Assembly: GCA_029572965.1 (NCBI GenBank)
Contig: JAKPQD010000271.1
Location: 39,155-103,154 of the forward strand
DNA from: Bacteroidota bacterium
Lineage (GTDB): Bacteria; Bacteroidota; Bacteroidia; Bacteroidales; DTGW01
Direction: 5' to 3'
Length of the DNA: 64,000 nucleotides
Position 1 is the stretch's first letter. Each line of letters begins with the position of its first letter. Below, one piece after another: positions 16,193-25,533 of this stretch. The position numbers and the translations under genes were made by a program. The notes below the pieces were generated by a model, which was not told the origin of the DNA, searched no databases, and saw only the letters and a list, made by a program, of their open reading frames with translations.

Positions 16193-18058
16193 TTAGTTTT
16201 TTACTTCACGTTTTTTTATTTCCATTTTTGTTACCAGAGGACTCAAGAAACTAAGGTAATACAAATAAGTGTTTTGATAGTTTTCTTTAAGTTCAATTTG
16301 TGCTAACGACTTGTTGTTTTTATGTTTTTTCATGATTTTGCTGTAATTGACAAAATATGTTTGGGTTTCTTTACTGAATGTAAATTGGTTTAACAAATTT
16401 CTGTCAGTGTTATAGCAATATAAAATAACCCCAAGCTCATAAATCTGGGGCATTTTTTCCGGATATATTTTTTTCAGTTCGGGATATAGCAGCATAAAGT
16501 CGCCTATTTTGTGGTCTAATAAGTAACAAATTGCAAGATATTCAAGAGCCCTTTGGTTTTTATTGTTTTTTGCCAGCAATATTTTTAGTTTGTGCGTAAT
16601 AGAGTTGGGAATTAAAGAATTATTTGGCATAAACTGTCTTTTCTCTGCAATTTCCTTATCTTTTGATAATAGGGATGTGTCTGAGAGATATGCAATATAT
16701 TTATCATAAAATCCATCACTCCATGCTGCATCCTTCAATACAGAAAGATAGGTTGATGCAGCTTGGGTATTGCCTTCAATCAGGTTGCACATGACTAACC
16801 TTTTCAGTAAATGCTGGTTCCAGGGTAAAATAGACAATCCTTCGTATGCCCAATGCAATGCTTCGCCAATGTAGCCTAATTCGTAATACAAATCGCTTGA
16901 AATAATAGTGATTTGGCCTGTAGTATTAGCATCGGGATAAAATGAAGAGATGCCCAAAAGCTGCGGATAATCCAGTATCCTGTTTGCAAATTGCCCGTTG
17001 TTGTATATAGCCCTGTTGAAATTGATATTGATAAAATAATCATAGTTATCAGATGATTCAATAGCTGTATTTATAGCTTCTTCCCATTTTTCTTGCGAAA
17101 CAAAATAAGCAGTCAATACTTTTTGTTTTTGGCTTAAATCCATTTGTTTAGGAAGGAAATGCAAAAAAATAAAAACTATAACAATAAAGCCTAAAAGCGG
17201 CTTAATGCTGTAATTGTTGATAAACTGGACGAATTGGCTTTGTTTCTCGCTGTGAAACTTGTTTTCGGCATACTTTATCAATGCAATAAAGATAATCATT
17301 ACTGGCAATGAAAAAATAAATGCGTTTAAAATATAGGTTTCGGTATATTTAATTATTGGAGGGAGTACAGGTACCAAGTCTTTCCATGTCCTCTCATCTG
17401 CAATGTTGAAAAAGTATTTCTGGCCCAAATAAGGGATGATAAACAATAAAACTATATAAAATAGCCCTTTGAGTGTGGTTTTTAGATGCTGTTTTGAATT
17501 TACAACATCCAAACATAATATGCTTATGAGGTAAATAACAAGTATAGTACTGCCAAGAGTGTAATATATTGATAGAGAAAGTATTAATATTAGAAACAGT
17601 TTTACATATTGATTGAAATTGAATGATGCAGAAAAATATACGAAGACAAGTAGAAAAAAGGCTTTGACAAAAACAGAAGGCGGAAAATAGTAATCTTGCA
17701 TTAAACTCAACATCAGAAAAGCCGGGATAGCCATCCACAAAAAGCTAAGCTTTTCTTTATAAATTTTTGAAAGAATTAGATAAAACATGATCATGGACAA
17801 TATAATCATGGCAAAGGCAACAAGGCTTCCCCAGAAAGGTATTCCATAAATAGAGCCTATAAATGATCCACAATACTCGGCTATTGCTCCGGGGTAATTT
17901 AAAAAATTGTCAAAATATGAGCTGTTTATGTAAAATGAGGTTTGCTGTGCCGAATGGATGAAAATCGGATTGATATTAAAAAAAATAAAATGAACGATAT
18001 AAGCAGAAAGTAGGATAAAGAATATCCATCTGCCGTAATATGGTACTTTTTTTATCAT
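16193..18058 (-). CDS. Large inner-membrane protein, possibly DUF6057 family
   Basis: From the ATG at 18058 the product is 621 residues; a TTG at 18109 would add 17. About eleven hydrophobic helices occupy the first 310 residues, for example RWIFFILLSAYIVHFIFF and LLGFIVIVFIFLHFLP. After these comes a soluble, helix-rich tail resembling TPR repeats (ALHWAYEGLSILPWNQHLL, ALEYLAICYLLDHKIGDF). I recall this architecture as the uncharacterised DUF6057 family but cannot verify it. It is the first gene of the envelope operon, so it may supply or sense a lipid or glycan precursor. Confidence 0.75.
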   Translation of the reverse strand: MIKKVPYYGRWIFFILLSAYIVHFIFFNINPIFIHSAQQTSFYINSSYFDNFLNYPGAIAEYCGSFIGSIYGIPFWGSLVAFAMIILSMIMFYLILSKIYKEKLSFLWMAIPAFLMLSLMQDYYFPPSVFVKAFFLLVFVYFSASFNFNQYVKLFLILILSLSIYYTLGSTILVIYLISILCLDVVNSKQHLKTTLKGLFYIVLLFIIPYLGQKYFFNIADERTWKDLVPVLPPIIKYTETYILNAFIFSLPVMIIFIALIKYAENKFHSEKQSQFVQFINNYSIKPLLGFIVIVFIFLHFLPKQMDLSQKQKVLTAYFVSQEKWEEAINTAIESSDNYDYFININFNRAIYNNGQFANRILDYPQLLGISSFYPDANTTGQITIISSDLYYELGYIGEALHWAYEGLSILPWNQHLLKRLVMCNLIEGNTQAASTYLSVLKDAAWSDGFYDKYIAYLSDTSLLSKDKEIAEKRQFMPNNSLIPNSITHKLKILLAKNNKNQRALEYLAICYLLDHKIGDFMLLYPELKKIYPEKMPQIYELGVILYCYNTDRNLLNQFTFSKETQTYFVNYSKIMKKHKNNKSLAQIELKENYQNTYLYYLSFLSPLVTKMEIKKREVKN

Positions 18059-18156
18059 ATCAACTTTATTTTTATAGAATAAAAATATTATTACTTTTGG
18101 GCGACACAATTATAATAATATTGTTGATAATATCTATCTGAGAGAGGTTTTTTTTT

Positions 18157-19326
18157 ATGGCTAATGTAGATAATCTTCTGGTTGAACCACTTGTTGAAAT
18201 TTTTTTTCCTGAAGTTGGCGGTACTTTAACAGATCAATGGCATTCTTGTCTTCAACAGGTTAAGCATTATCAATCTCAAAATAATAATAAAGCAGTTATA
18301 AAAGTTACTTGTTTTGTAGATGTTGATAGTAATGAAGATTATAACAATTTTGTCGGGCTGGTTCAGGGAGATTGGGAGCGTATTGAAAAATTTGCACCAA
18401 TTAGTGTGGTTAGTCAAGCTCCTTACCAGCATTTAATTTCAGTAGAAATTATTTCTGTAAGTACCGAAAATGTTACTAAACTGGAAGTTTGTCAATGTGA
18501 TAATATTTCATATTTGAAGGTAGCATCTACAGAAGGCGAATATTTTATCATTTCAGGGTTGGGTGAGAAAAGGGTCGAAACAGATATTGAAAAGCAAGCC
18601 TGGGCTGCTTTTGAAAAAGCGGAGAAAATATTAAGAATAGAGGGGCTCGACTTTGGAGATGTAATCAGGCAATGGAATTATATCGAAAAAATAGTGGATT
18701 ACACCGGACCGAACCAGCATTACCAAATTTTTAACGATATTCGGACAGAGTTTTATTCAAAATGTGAATTTAAGCATGGTTATCCTGCGGCAACCGGGAT
18801 AGGTATGGCATGTGGAGGTGTTGTTGTTGATTTGTTTGCGTTTAAAAGTAATCATACATGCCAGGTAATTCCGGTCAAAAGCCCTGTTCAGTATGATGCC
18901 CATAAGTACACCGAAAAAGTTCTTGTTGCCGGTTCAATAAATAAATTACCTTCATCGCCAAAGTTTGAACGGGCTAAGGTGTTACAAAACCATTCGGGGG
19001 CGATAATATTTATTTCGGGTACAGCAGCAATTAAAGGTCAGGATTCGGATAATATTTTGCAGGTTGGTAAGCAGAGTGTTAATACTGTAGAGAATATAAA
19101 GAAGTTGACAGGAATTGAAAATCTTCAGCAATGTAAGGTTATGCCTGGAGAAATAAACCTAAGTTATCTGCGTGTTTATGTAAAGAAAAGAGAGATGACA
19201 ACTGAGGTTGTAAGAGCAGTAGAAGACGTGATAGCCAATAATGTTAAGACTTTATATCTTGAGGCAGATATTTGCAGGCCCGAGTTGCTTGTTGAAATAG
19301 AAGGCCTTGGTAATATAAAGAATTGA
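18157..19326 (+). CDS. Chorismatase-like protein of the FkbO/Hyg5/XanB2 family
   Basis: The 389-residue product matches the double RidA-like fold of chorismatases. Diagnostic stretches are VIRQWNYIEKIVDY, the QIFNDIRTEFY segment, YPAATGIGMA, an IIFISGTAAIKGQDS segment and the C-terminal LEADICRPELLVEIEG. Members hydrolyse chorismate to 3- or 4-hydroxybenzoate or a dihydroxy-cyclohexadienoate, which prime pigments and some antibiotics. No pigment cluster lies nearby, so the product is unknown. It diverges from the envelope operon and its stop codon directly abuts that of anmK. A RidA-type protein with another activity is the alternative. Confidence 0.7.
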   Translation: MANVDNLLVEPLVEIFFPEVGGTLTDQWHSCLQQVKHYQSQNNNKAVIKVTCFVDVDSNEDYNNFVGLVQGDWERIEKFAPISVVSQAPYQHLISVEIISVSTENVTKLEVCQCDNISYLKVASTEGEYFIISGLGEKRVETDIEKQAWAAFEKAEKILRIEGLDFGDVIRQWNYIEKIVDYTGPNQHYQIFNDIRTEFYSKCEFKHGYPAATGIGMACGGVVVDLFAFKSNHTCQVIPVKSPVQYDAHKYTEKVLVAGSINKLPSSPKFERAKVLQNHSGAIIFISGTAAIKGQDSDNILQVGKQSVNTVENIKKLTGIENLQQCKVMPGEINLSYLRVYVKKREMTTEVVRAVEDVIANNVKTLYLEADICRPELLVEIEGLGNIKN

Positions 19327-20385
19327 TTATATTATAAAAATATTGCCTCCTACATTGTCATGTCTGGCGCCAGTTACAGATGATAGGCAATTGTATTCCT
19401 GTCTCATTCTTAATACACCTAAGAAGGCAAAGATATATGCCTCTTTAAAATCAATAATTTCTTTTTCCGGAATAGCTAATTTGTATTCAATACGGTTCCC
19501 GATAAGCTCAACCAAAAACTTGTTGTGTGTACCGCCTCCGGTTAAAAGAATCTTTTTTGAAGCAGTACCAGAGAATACACGGTACATTTGAAATGCTATG
19601 TGTTCGTATATAGTCCTAAGCTGGTCGGTTATAGAGCATTTGTGTTTAGCAAGTACACCATTGAAAACGTCATCTACCCATTCTCTGCCAAGCGATTTTG
19701 GGGCAGGAGTATTGTAATAATCTATTTTATTTAATTCTTTTAGCAGTGCATCATTTATCTTACCTTGTCTGGCAAGTTCGCCATCTTTGTCGTATTCATG
19801 CCCTAATTGTTGAGCAAGGCGGTTGATAACAATATTTACAGGACAAACATCATAAGCAATTCGCTTTTTATACCAGCTGTACGATACGTTTGCAAAACCA
19901 CCAAGGTTCAGGCAATAATCATAGTCGCTAAAAAGCATTTGGTCGCCAATGGGGACTAACGGCGCCCCTTGTCCATGCAAAGCTACATCCAGCACCCTGA
20001 AGTTGCTTATGGTGGTAAGAGAGGCTGCTGCTGCAATTGCGGCCCCATTGCCAAGCTGAAAGGTTATTTTTTCAGCAGGTTGATGGTAAACAGTATGTCC
20101 ATGAGAAGAAATAAAATCGGCTTTCCCCTTTTTTTTTGATAAGAACTTTTTAATTTCAGTGCCAATAAAGTGCCCAAATTCTGTATCAAGCTTAATTAGT
20201 TCATATCCCGAGAGTTGATTGGCATTGTCCAGGCGTTCACGCCATTGTTGGCTATATGCAATGGTGTCTGCTTTTAATATTTTGCCGTTCCAATTATGTG
20301 AATTTTTTGAAAATTCGCACAATGCAATGTCCAGCCCATCAAGCGAAGTTCCAGACATAACACCAACCACCTTATAGCTTTTCAT
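19327..20385 (-). CDS. anmK: Anhydro-N-acetylmuramic acid kinase
   Basis: This enzyme phosphorylates and opens the 1,6-anhydro ring of anhydro-MurNAc during peptidoglycan recycling. The N-terminal GVMSGTSLDGLD (residues 8-19) is the family signature. Further motifs are SSHGHTVYHQP, LNLGGFANVSY and the ATP-site LLTGGGTHN. At 352 residues it has full length. It is the last of three minus-strand genes, after a secreted protein and an M23 peptidase, which fits a cell-wall turnover group. Confidence 0.95.
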   Translation of the reverse strand: MKSYKVVGVMSGTSLDGLDIALCEFSKNSHNWNGKILKADTIAYSQQWRERLDNANQLSGYELIKLDTEFGHFIGTEIKKFLSKKKGKADFISSHGHTVYHQPAEKITFQLGNGAAIAAAASLTTISNFRVLDVALHGQGAPLVPIGDQMLFSDYDYCLNLGGFANVSYSWYKKRIAYDVCPVNIVINRLAQQLGHEYDKDGELARQGKINDALLKELNKIDYYNTPAPKSLGREWVDDVFNGVLAKHKCSITDQLRTIYEHIAFQMYRVFSGTASKKILLTGGGTHNKFLVELIGNRIEYKLAIPEKEIIDFKEAYIFAFLGVLRMRQEYNCLSSVTGARHDNVGGNIFII

Positions 20386-20396
20386 GGCTGTAAGTA

Positions 20397-21074
20397 TTAT
20401 TTTTGTTTTCGATAAATAATACTGTAAATAGCTTCATTCATAGCCCTTTTGATTAATGACATAAGGTTCTCATTGGTAGTGCTTACGGTCTTGTCTAAAT
20501 TGACAAATTCAAGACCGGCAATAAAATCAGGAGTAACATTAACAGGGGTTACTGCAACAGCCTGACCTTCAGCTGTTTGAATGGGGTTAAACCCAAATTT
20601 GTTATATATATCTAACGACACGTTGACTACCGGGTAAAAAAGCCCTTCCTGCAATTTTTTCCCTTTTTCGTCATATTTGCTGTTTTCAATTGATACACTA
20701 ATTTTTATAAAATACTTGCTGTCTGATAACCTGATTGCTTTTTGGATTAAAATATTTGGATAGCCATAATCGTCATATTTGATAGCATCTCCAAATGAAT
20801 TGGGAGGGAGGAAGAAAATTTTCAGGGAATCAGCTAAAAGGTTTGTAACAATTTTATAAACCGAGTGAACAAGCATAGCGTCCAATTTGGTTTGTTTTTT
20901 ATCAGTCCTTACCTGGATGTAGTTTTCGAGAGGTTGAAGTTCTGTTTTAACTTTGGCATCAACATCTAAGGAGTATGAAAATACTACAAACTGATTATTC
21001 GAATATTTTTGCGAAAATGAAATGAAAGTGTTGAATGTTAAAATAATAGCAGAGAATAAGACCGTTTTTTTCAT
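20397..21074 (-). CDS. Secreted protein of unknown function
   Basis: The 225-residue product has a clear signal peptide ending at FISFSQ and no lipobox or further membrane segment. I do not recognise the domain. It alternates short strands (QFVVFSYSL, FIKISVSIENS, PVVNVSLDIYN) with an N-terminal helix near SVYKIVTNLLADSLKIFFLP and a C-terminal helix. It lies 11 bp upstream of anmK and 44 bp downstream of the M23 gene and is probably co-transcribed. Confidence 0.75.
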   Translation of the reverse strand: MKKTVLFSAIILTFNTFISFSQKYSNNQFVVFSYSLDVDAKVKTELQPLENYIQVRTDKKQTKLDAMLVHSVYKIVTNLLADSLKIFFLPPNSFGDAIKYDDYGYPNILIQKAIRLSDSKYFIKISVSIENSKYDEKGKKLQEGLFYPVVNVSLDIYNKFGFNPIQTAEGQAVAVTPVNVTPDFIAGLEFVNLDKTVSTTNENLMSLIKRAMNEAIYSIIYRKQK

Positions 21075-21118
21075 TGTAAGTTTAGTTAAGTTTTGAGGGC
21101 TAAGGTATAAAAAACATG

Positions 21119-22810
21119 TTATCGTGCAAAATTAAATTGCTTTGTAGTGTAATTATTTCTTTTATCCCATACTGTTATAACTAATTTTTCAGGATTGTCA
21201 AACAAATTCTTTTTTTTCTGCTTGTTTGTAAAATATATGGTGTTGGATTTCAGGTCATATTCAAACAAAGCCCATTTGTTATCTATATAAACTTCATATT
21301 TTTCAATGCCTGAGAGGTTATCTGTTATTTCAAAACTAATACTGTCTTTATTGAGAAGTTTATTTTTATTAACATTGAAAGGTACTATTTTGGGGGCTAC
21401 AGTATCTAAAGCAATGCTAAATTTGCCAAAAGACCTGGCACTTGCTTTAATTGTGTTGTTGAGTATTTCTCCTCCAATGCTGTAGGCCTTATTATTTTCA
21501 TCAAGCGAAACTACTACAAGCTTTTTTTTGAGGCTGTCAGCAATAACTTTTATATCAAAATAAATATAAAAAGCTTTGTAGAGTGGAATGCCAGGGTCAC
21601 CAACTTTTACAACAGGTGCCAATGTTGAATTTATTGGTTTCATTTGTTTTATATCAATCAAAACATCAGTAAATAAACAATTCGAAGGAAAAATAAGCAT
21701 TACTTCTTTATATTTTATTTCTTTTTGCTGGTGGCATAAGATCTTATAATTTTCCAAGCCTTTCAACTCTGTTTTGTTTAATGCTGAATCTGCCTTAATA
21801 TTTGTTATCCATGAAGCAGTATTGCCACTATTGTCTTTAACTTCTACTTTCAAAGAATGAACAAATGTATCTTGCAGGCTAATCAGCCCATCATGAAAAG
21901 CATATTTATTTACTATTGATTGGTTACAAGGAAACTTAAACATATAATAATATACTTTTCCGAAGTTTGTTTTTTGATTATAGTCCACAATGCCTTTTAC
22001 AGAAGCCATATTGTCAAAAGCCAGCGAGTCGTTTTTCATGTGATAAATCAGTATATTATCAAAAAAAAGTTTGGCTTCGTAAAAAGCAAATTTTCTTGAG
22101 CTGTCTGTAATATTATCATACGCATCAATTCCAATCCCAAAGTTTTGAGGGACCTTGATGTAAGGTTTTCCTGTAGTATCTTTTTTTGTTACTTTATAAT
22201 AAGGGAGGCCCAATTTGTTAATATATTTTTGAGGTTTATAAATCAGGAGTTTTTCAATAACAGGAGGGATACTGTCTTTAATTTGTTTCAAAAAAGAAAG
22301 CGGATTTAATGGCTTTTGCGATTTGTCATCGCGTATTTCAAAATGCAGGTGTGGCCCTGTTGATTGCCCTGAATTTCCTGAAAATGCAATAGTGTCGCTT
22401 TTTTTTACCAATATTTTAGTTTTATCAAAAGTGTAATCAATAGCAAATGAAGAGCTGTTGTATTGGATTTCTTTTACAATGCTGTCAATAGTATCGTTAA
22501 ATGATTGCAGATGGGCATACACAGACATTGTACCATCTGCATGTTTTATATATAAGGCTTTTCCATAACCTCCGGGCTCAACTTTTATGCGGGCGAGATA
22601 TCCACTATTTATTGCCAATACAGGTATTCCGGTTTTTTTTTCGGTAGAAAAATCCAGCCCAAAATGAAATGTGCCATTTCTGACATCAGCAAAGCCTCCG
22701 GAAATTTTCAAGCCTGTGGCTAATGGAGGATTATACTTTTGCTGACAAAAAAGAGTGTTAAAAAAAAACGTAAAAACTAAAGTTATAAAAGGTTTAAAAT
22801 TAAAGGGCAT
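21119..22810 (-). CDS. Secreted M23-family zinc metallopeptidase
   Basis: I chose the ATG at 22810 because it opens a proper signal peptide; the upstream TTG at 22882 does not. The catalytic domain is right after the signal peptide (about 27-175). Its zinc ligands are His49 and Asp53 in FHFGLD and His156 in GPHLHFE, with His100 and His154 in the active site. LytM/M23 enzymes cut peptidoglycan cross-bridges. The remaining 390 residues are beta-rich, with Ig-like stretches, and have no recognisable partner domain. It is likely involved in cell-wall remodelling or division. Confidence 0.9.
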   Translation of the reverse strand: MPFNFKPFITLVFTFFFNTLFCQQKYNPPLATGLKISGGFADVRNGTFHFGLDFSTEKKTGIPVLAINSGYLARIKVEPGGYGKALYIKHADGTMSVYAHLQSFNDTIDSIVKEIQYNSSSFAIDYTFDKTKILVKKSDTIAFSGNSGQSTGPHLHFEIRDDKSQKPLNPLSFLKQIKDSIPPVIEKLLIYKPQKYINKLGLPYYKVTKKDTTGKPYIKVPQNFGIGIDAYDNITDSSRKFAFYEAKLFFDNILIYHMKNDSLAFDNMASVKGIVDYNQKTNFGKVYYYMFKFPCNQSIVNKYAFHDGLISLQDTFVHSLKVEVKDNSGNTASWITNIKADSALNKTELKGLENYKILCHQQKEIKYKEVMLIFPSNCLFTDVLIDIKQMKPINSTLAPVVKVGDPGIPLYKAFYIYFDIKVIADSLKKKLVVVSLDENNKAYSIGGEILNNTIKASARSFGKFSIALDTVAPKIVPFNVNKNKLLNKDSISFEITDNLSGIEKYEVYIDNKWALFEYDLKSNTIYFTNKQKKKNLFDNPEKLVITVWDKRNNYTTKQFNFAR

Positions 22811-22937
22811 AATGCATTTTTTTGCAAATCTAAGAAACTTATCTTTGAAAATATACAGTTTGAAGAGAACACAAAAGCACAAAAAACGTTTATAGTATAA
22901 AAAACATTGAATTTAGTATAAAATATAAAAGCTGTAT

Positions 22938-22945
22938 TATATTTG
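22938..22945 (+). promoter_or_regulatory. -7 element for the zapA transcript
   Basis: TATATTTG matches TAnnTTTG exactly and lies 20 bp before the ATG at 22966. The upstream TTTG box is only weakly matched (TTTA at 22912). Confidence 0.5.
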
Positions 22946-22965
22946 TAAAAGGAAAAACAACGACC

Positions 22966-23259
22966 ATGCAAGGTGATAATGATTTTGTAGTCAATGAGTT
23001 GCAAAAAAAAATTGACCTTTTAAAGTCAGCATATCTGAAAGAAAAAGGCATTAGCAATGAGTTGAAAAAAAAAGTCGAAGAACTTTCAGCATCGCTAAAT
23101 GAAAAAGTTAGTGAAGTTGAAGCATTGGAAGTTAAATTGAGTACTTTGAAGTTGGCTAAATCTATAACAGGCAATGCGTCTGATATGCATGATGCCAAGG
23201 TAAAAGTTACCAATCTTGTGCGGGAAATAGATAAATGTATTGCGCAATTAAACAGGTAA
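22966..23259 (+). CDS. Small coiled-coil protein preceding ZapA
   Basis: The 97-residue product is almost entirely a heptad coiled coil (about 10-65), rich in Lys, Glu, Leu and Ser, followed by a short helix with LVREIDKCIAQLNR. It lies 9 bp before zapA. A small coiled-coil partner of this kind would fit a ZapB-like role in division, but sequence similarity to ZapB cannot be judged by eye. Confidence 0.8.
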   Translation: MQGDNDFVVNELQKKIDLLKSAYLKEKGISNELKKKVEELSASLNEKVSEVEALEVKLSTLKLAKSITGNASDMHDAKVKVTNLVREIDKCIAQLNR

Positions 23260-23268
23260 AATATTTTA

Positions 23269-23574
23269 ATGGACGATAAGTTATCCATAAAAGTTAATTT
23301 GGTAGACAGGTATTATCCACTAAAGGTTGACAGGAGGGATGAAGAGAAAATTCGCAAGGCTGCTAAACTGATTAATGAGAAAGTGTTGCAGTATAAGCAA
23401 CGTTACAATGATAACGACAAAGATATGCAAGACTTTTTGGCTATGGCAGCATTGCAGTTTGTAATAAAAAATTTGGAGTTGGAAGATGTTTTTGGAGAAC
23501 AGGTTTTAAATTCCAAACTGTCAGAACTAAATAATGACCTGGAGCAATTTTTAAAAGAGGAGAGAGTTCTTTAA
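23269..23574 (+). CDS. zapA: Cell division protein ZapA
   Basis: The 101-residue protein has the typical N-terminal strand segment VNLVDRYYPLKVDRRDEEKIRKAAKLINEK and a long C-terminal coiled coil with DFLAMAALQFV. ZapA crosslinks FtsZ protofilaments at the division ring. The order coiled-coil gene, zapA, 6S-like RNA, rny makes a compact unit; in Proteobacteria 6S RNA also lies next to zapA. Confidence 0.9.
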   Translation: MDDKLSIKVNLVDRYYPLKVDRRDEEKIRKAAKLINEKVLQYKQRYNDNDKDMQDFLAMAALQFVIKNLELEDVFGEQVLNSKLSELNNDLEQFLKEERVL

Positions 23575-23581
23575 CAAAGAT

Positions 23582-23784
23582 AAAGCCCGCATTATTTCTT
23601 CAATTGGCGTGAAACTCAACACAAATGCCATTACGAGTATTGCTCGTTTGTTGTAGAACAGGCCTCGCCCTGCAAGTCAGGGTTCATCTCAGGATGACGG
23701 TGGAAGTTTGAATACAAGCGGCAACTCCAAACGTAACACTTTGGGGTTTCTTACCCTTATGAAGGAATAGCTGCGGGCCTTTTT
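23582..23784 (+). ncRNA. ssrS: 6S RNA-like structured RNA
   Basis: The 237-bp gap between zapA and rny has no frame but a strong closing stem: AAAGCCCGCA (23582-23591) pairs with TGCGGGCCTTT (23772-23782), followed by T residues. Length (about 203 nt) and the long, bulged rod suggested by further paired blocks inside are those of 6S RNA, which traps the housekeeping RNA polymerase in stationary phase. Its place next to zapA is the classical 6S position. Call is by structure and position rather than by motif, so it is probable but not proven. Confidence 0.75.
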
Positions 23785-23811
23785 ATTTTAATATATAAAA
23801 CTTTATAAATT

Positions 23812-25377
23812 ATGAACATATTGACAATTATAACCTCCATTATTGTAACAGCGGGTATAGCTGTGGCTATTGGGGTTGTGGGGGGAAGTATTTTGAGTTA
23901 TATTGCCTATATGGCAATATTGAAAAAAAAGAAGGAGAAACTTCTTAAAGAAGCAGAAATAGAAGCAGAGGTTATCAAGAAAGATAAGATTTTGCAAGCA
24001 AAAGAAAAGTTTCTTCAGTTAAAAGCAGAACATGAGAAAACTATCAATGAGCGAAATAATAAAATGCTTCAAGGTGAAAACCGTATCAAACAAAAGGAGC
24101 AGGCTGTTTCGCAAAAACTTGAGGAGTTGCAAAAACAGAAGAGAGAGTTAGAAACACTGAAAGAAAACCTTTTGGTTCAGACCGAATTGATAGAGAAGAA
24201 ACAGGAAGAGCTTGATAAGATGCATAAAGCTCAGGTTGAGAAGCTTGAATCTCTTTCAGGGATGTCTGGAGAGGAGGCTAAAGCTCAGTTGGTTGAGTCG
24301 TTACGTGAAGAAGCTAAAACACAGGCAATGTCTTATATCAACGAGATTGTAGATGAAGCCAAGATGACTGCTAATAAAGAAGCTAAACGTATTATAATAA
24401 ATACTATTCAGCGTGTAGCTACAGAGGCAGCTATTGAAAACTCGGTTACAGTTTTTAATATTGAAAGCGATGAAATTAAAGGCCGTATTATAGGTCGTGA
24501 AGGCAGAAATATCAGGGCGCTTGAAGCAGCTACCGGTGTAGAAATAATTGTTGACGATACTCCTGAATCTATAATACTTTCAGCTTTTGACCCGGTAAGA
24601 CGCGAGGTTGCAAGGTTAGCTTTGCACCAACTGGTTACAGATGGTCGTATTCATCCTGCCCGTATAGAAGAAGTGGTTCAGAAGGTTCAAAAACAAATAG
24701 AAGAAGAAATTATTGAAGTTGGCAAACGTACGGCTATAGATTTGGGTATTCATGGTTTACACCCAGAGCTTACCAGGCTAATTGGTAAGATGAAATATCG
24801 TTCATCTTATGGGCAAAATTTGTTACAACACTCACGTGAAGTTGCAAACCTATGTGCTATTATGGCATCAGAGCTTGGGCTTAATTCAAAACTTGCAAAA
24901 CGTGCCGGATTGTTGCATGATATTGGAAAAGTTCCAGATGATGAACCAGAAATGCCACACGCAATCTTTGGTATGAAACTGGCTGAGAAATATAAGGAAA
25001 GACCTGAAGTTTGCAATGCCATTGGAGCTCACCACGATGAAGAGGAGATGACAACATTGATTGCTCCTATTGTGCAGGTTTGTGATGCCATTTCGGGGGC
25101 AAGGCCAGGGGCACGTCGCGAAATTGTTGAAGCATACATCAAACGTTTGAAAGATCTTGAGAACCTTGCCCTTTCATATCCGGGTGTAACAAAAACCTTT
25201 GCTATTATGGCTGGTAGAGAGTTGCGTGTTATTGTAGGTAGCGAAAAAGTTAATGATCAGGATGCCGAAAAGCTTTCATTTGACATTGCTAAGAAAATTC
25301 AGGATGAAATGACGTATCCGGGTCAGGTAAAGATTACTGTTATTCGCGAAACGAGGGCAGTGAGCTTTGCAAAATAA
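23812..25377 (+). CDS. rny: Ribonuclease Y
   Basis: The 521-residue endoribonuclease starts mRNA decay at the membrane. It has one N-terminal membrane helix (about 4-28), a long coiled coil (30-190), a KH domain with [15 protein letters not shown] (about 223-237) and an HD domain with HSREV and HDIGK (about 343-372). Length and order are standard. A palindromic repeat follows 22 bp after the stop. Confidence 0.96.
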   Translation: MNILTIITSIIVTAGIAVAIGVVGGSILSYIAYMAILKKKKEKLLKEAEIEAEVIKKDKILQAKEKFLQLKAEHEKTINERNNKMLQGENRIKQKEQAVSQKLEELQKQKRELETLKENLLVQTELIEKKQEELDKMHKAQVEKLESLSGMSGEEAKAQLVESLREEAKTQAMSYINEIVDEAKMTANKEAKRIIINTIQRVATEAAIENSVTVFNIESDEIKGRIIGREGRNIRALEAATGVEIIVDDTPESIILSAFDPVRREVARLALHQLVTDGRIHPARIEEVVQKVQKQIEEEIIEVGKRTAIDLGIHGLHPELTRLIGKMKYRSSYGQNLLQHSREVANLCAIMASELGLNSKLAKRAGLLHDIGKVPDDEPEMPHAIFGMKLAEKYKERPEVCNAIGAHHDEEEMTTLIAPIVQVCDAISGARPGARREIVEAYIKRLKDLENLALSYPGVTKTFAIMAGRELRVIVGSEKVNDQDAEKLSFDIAKKIQDEMTYPGQVKITVIRETRAVSFAK

Positions 25378-25398
25378 TAATGGATTATAAATAAAAAG

Positions 25399-25533
25399 GT
25401 GTATAAACTAACCGTAAAGTTTGCCAAGAAAGAAATCAAGTACGCAAAATTTTGATTGTTGATTATTAACATTTTGTGTTCTTTGCGATAAACCTGGCTA
25501 CCTTTGCGGTTAGTTTTTTGATTTTTACATACT
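25399..25533. repeat. Palindromic intergenic repeat, diverged second copy
   Basis: Same order of motifs as 6255-6400: GTGTATAAA end, AACCGTAAAG, GTACGCAAA, a central TTGATTATTAA, TTTGCG, CCTTTGCGGTTAG and TTTTTACATAC at the right end. The stop codon of the minus-strand esterase (25525-25527) lies inside its right terminus, so this element has supplied the end of that gene. Confidence 0.75.
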
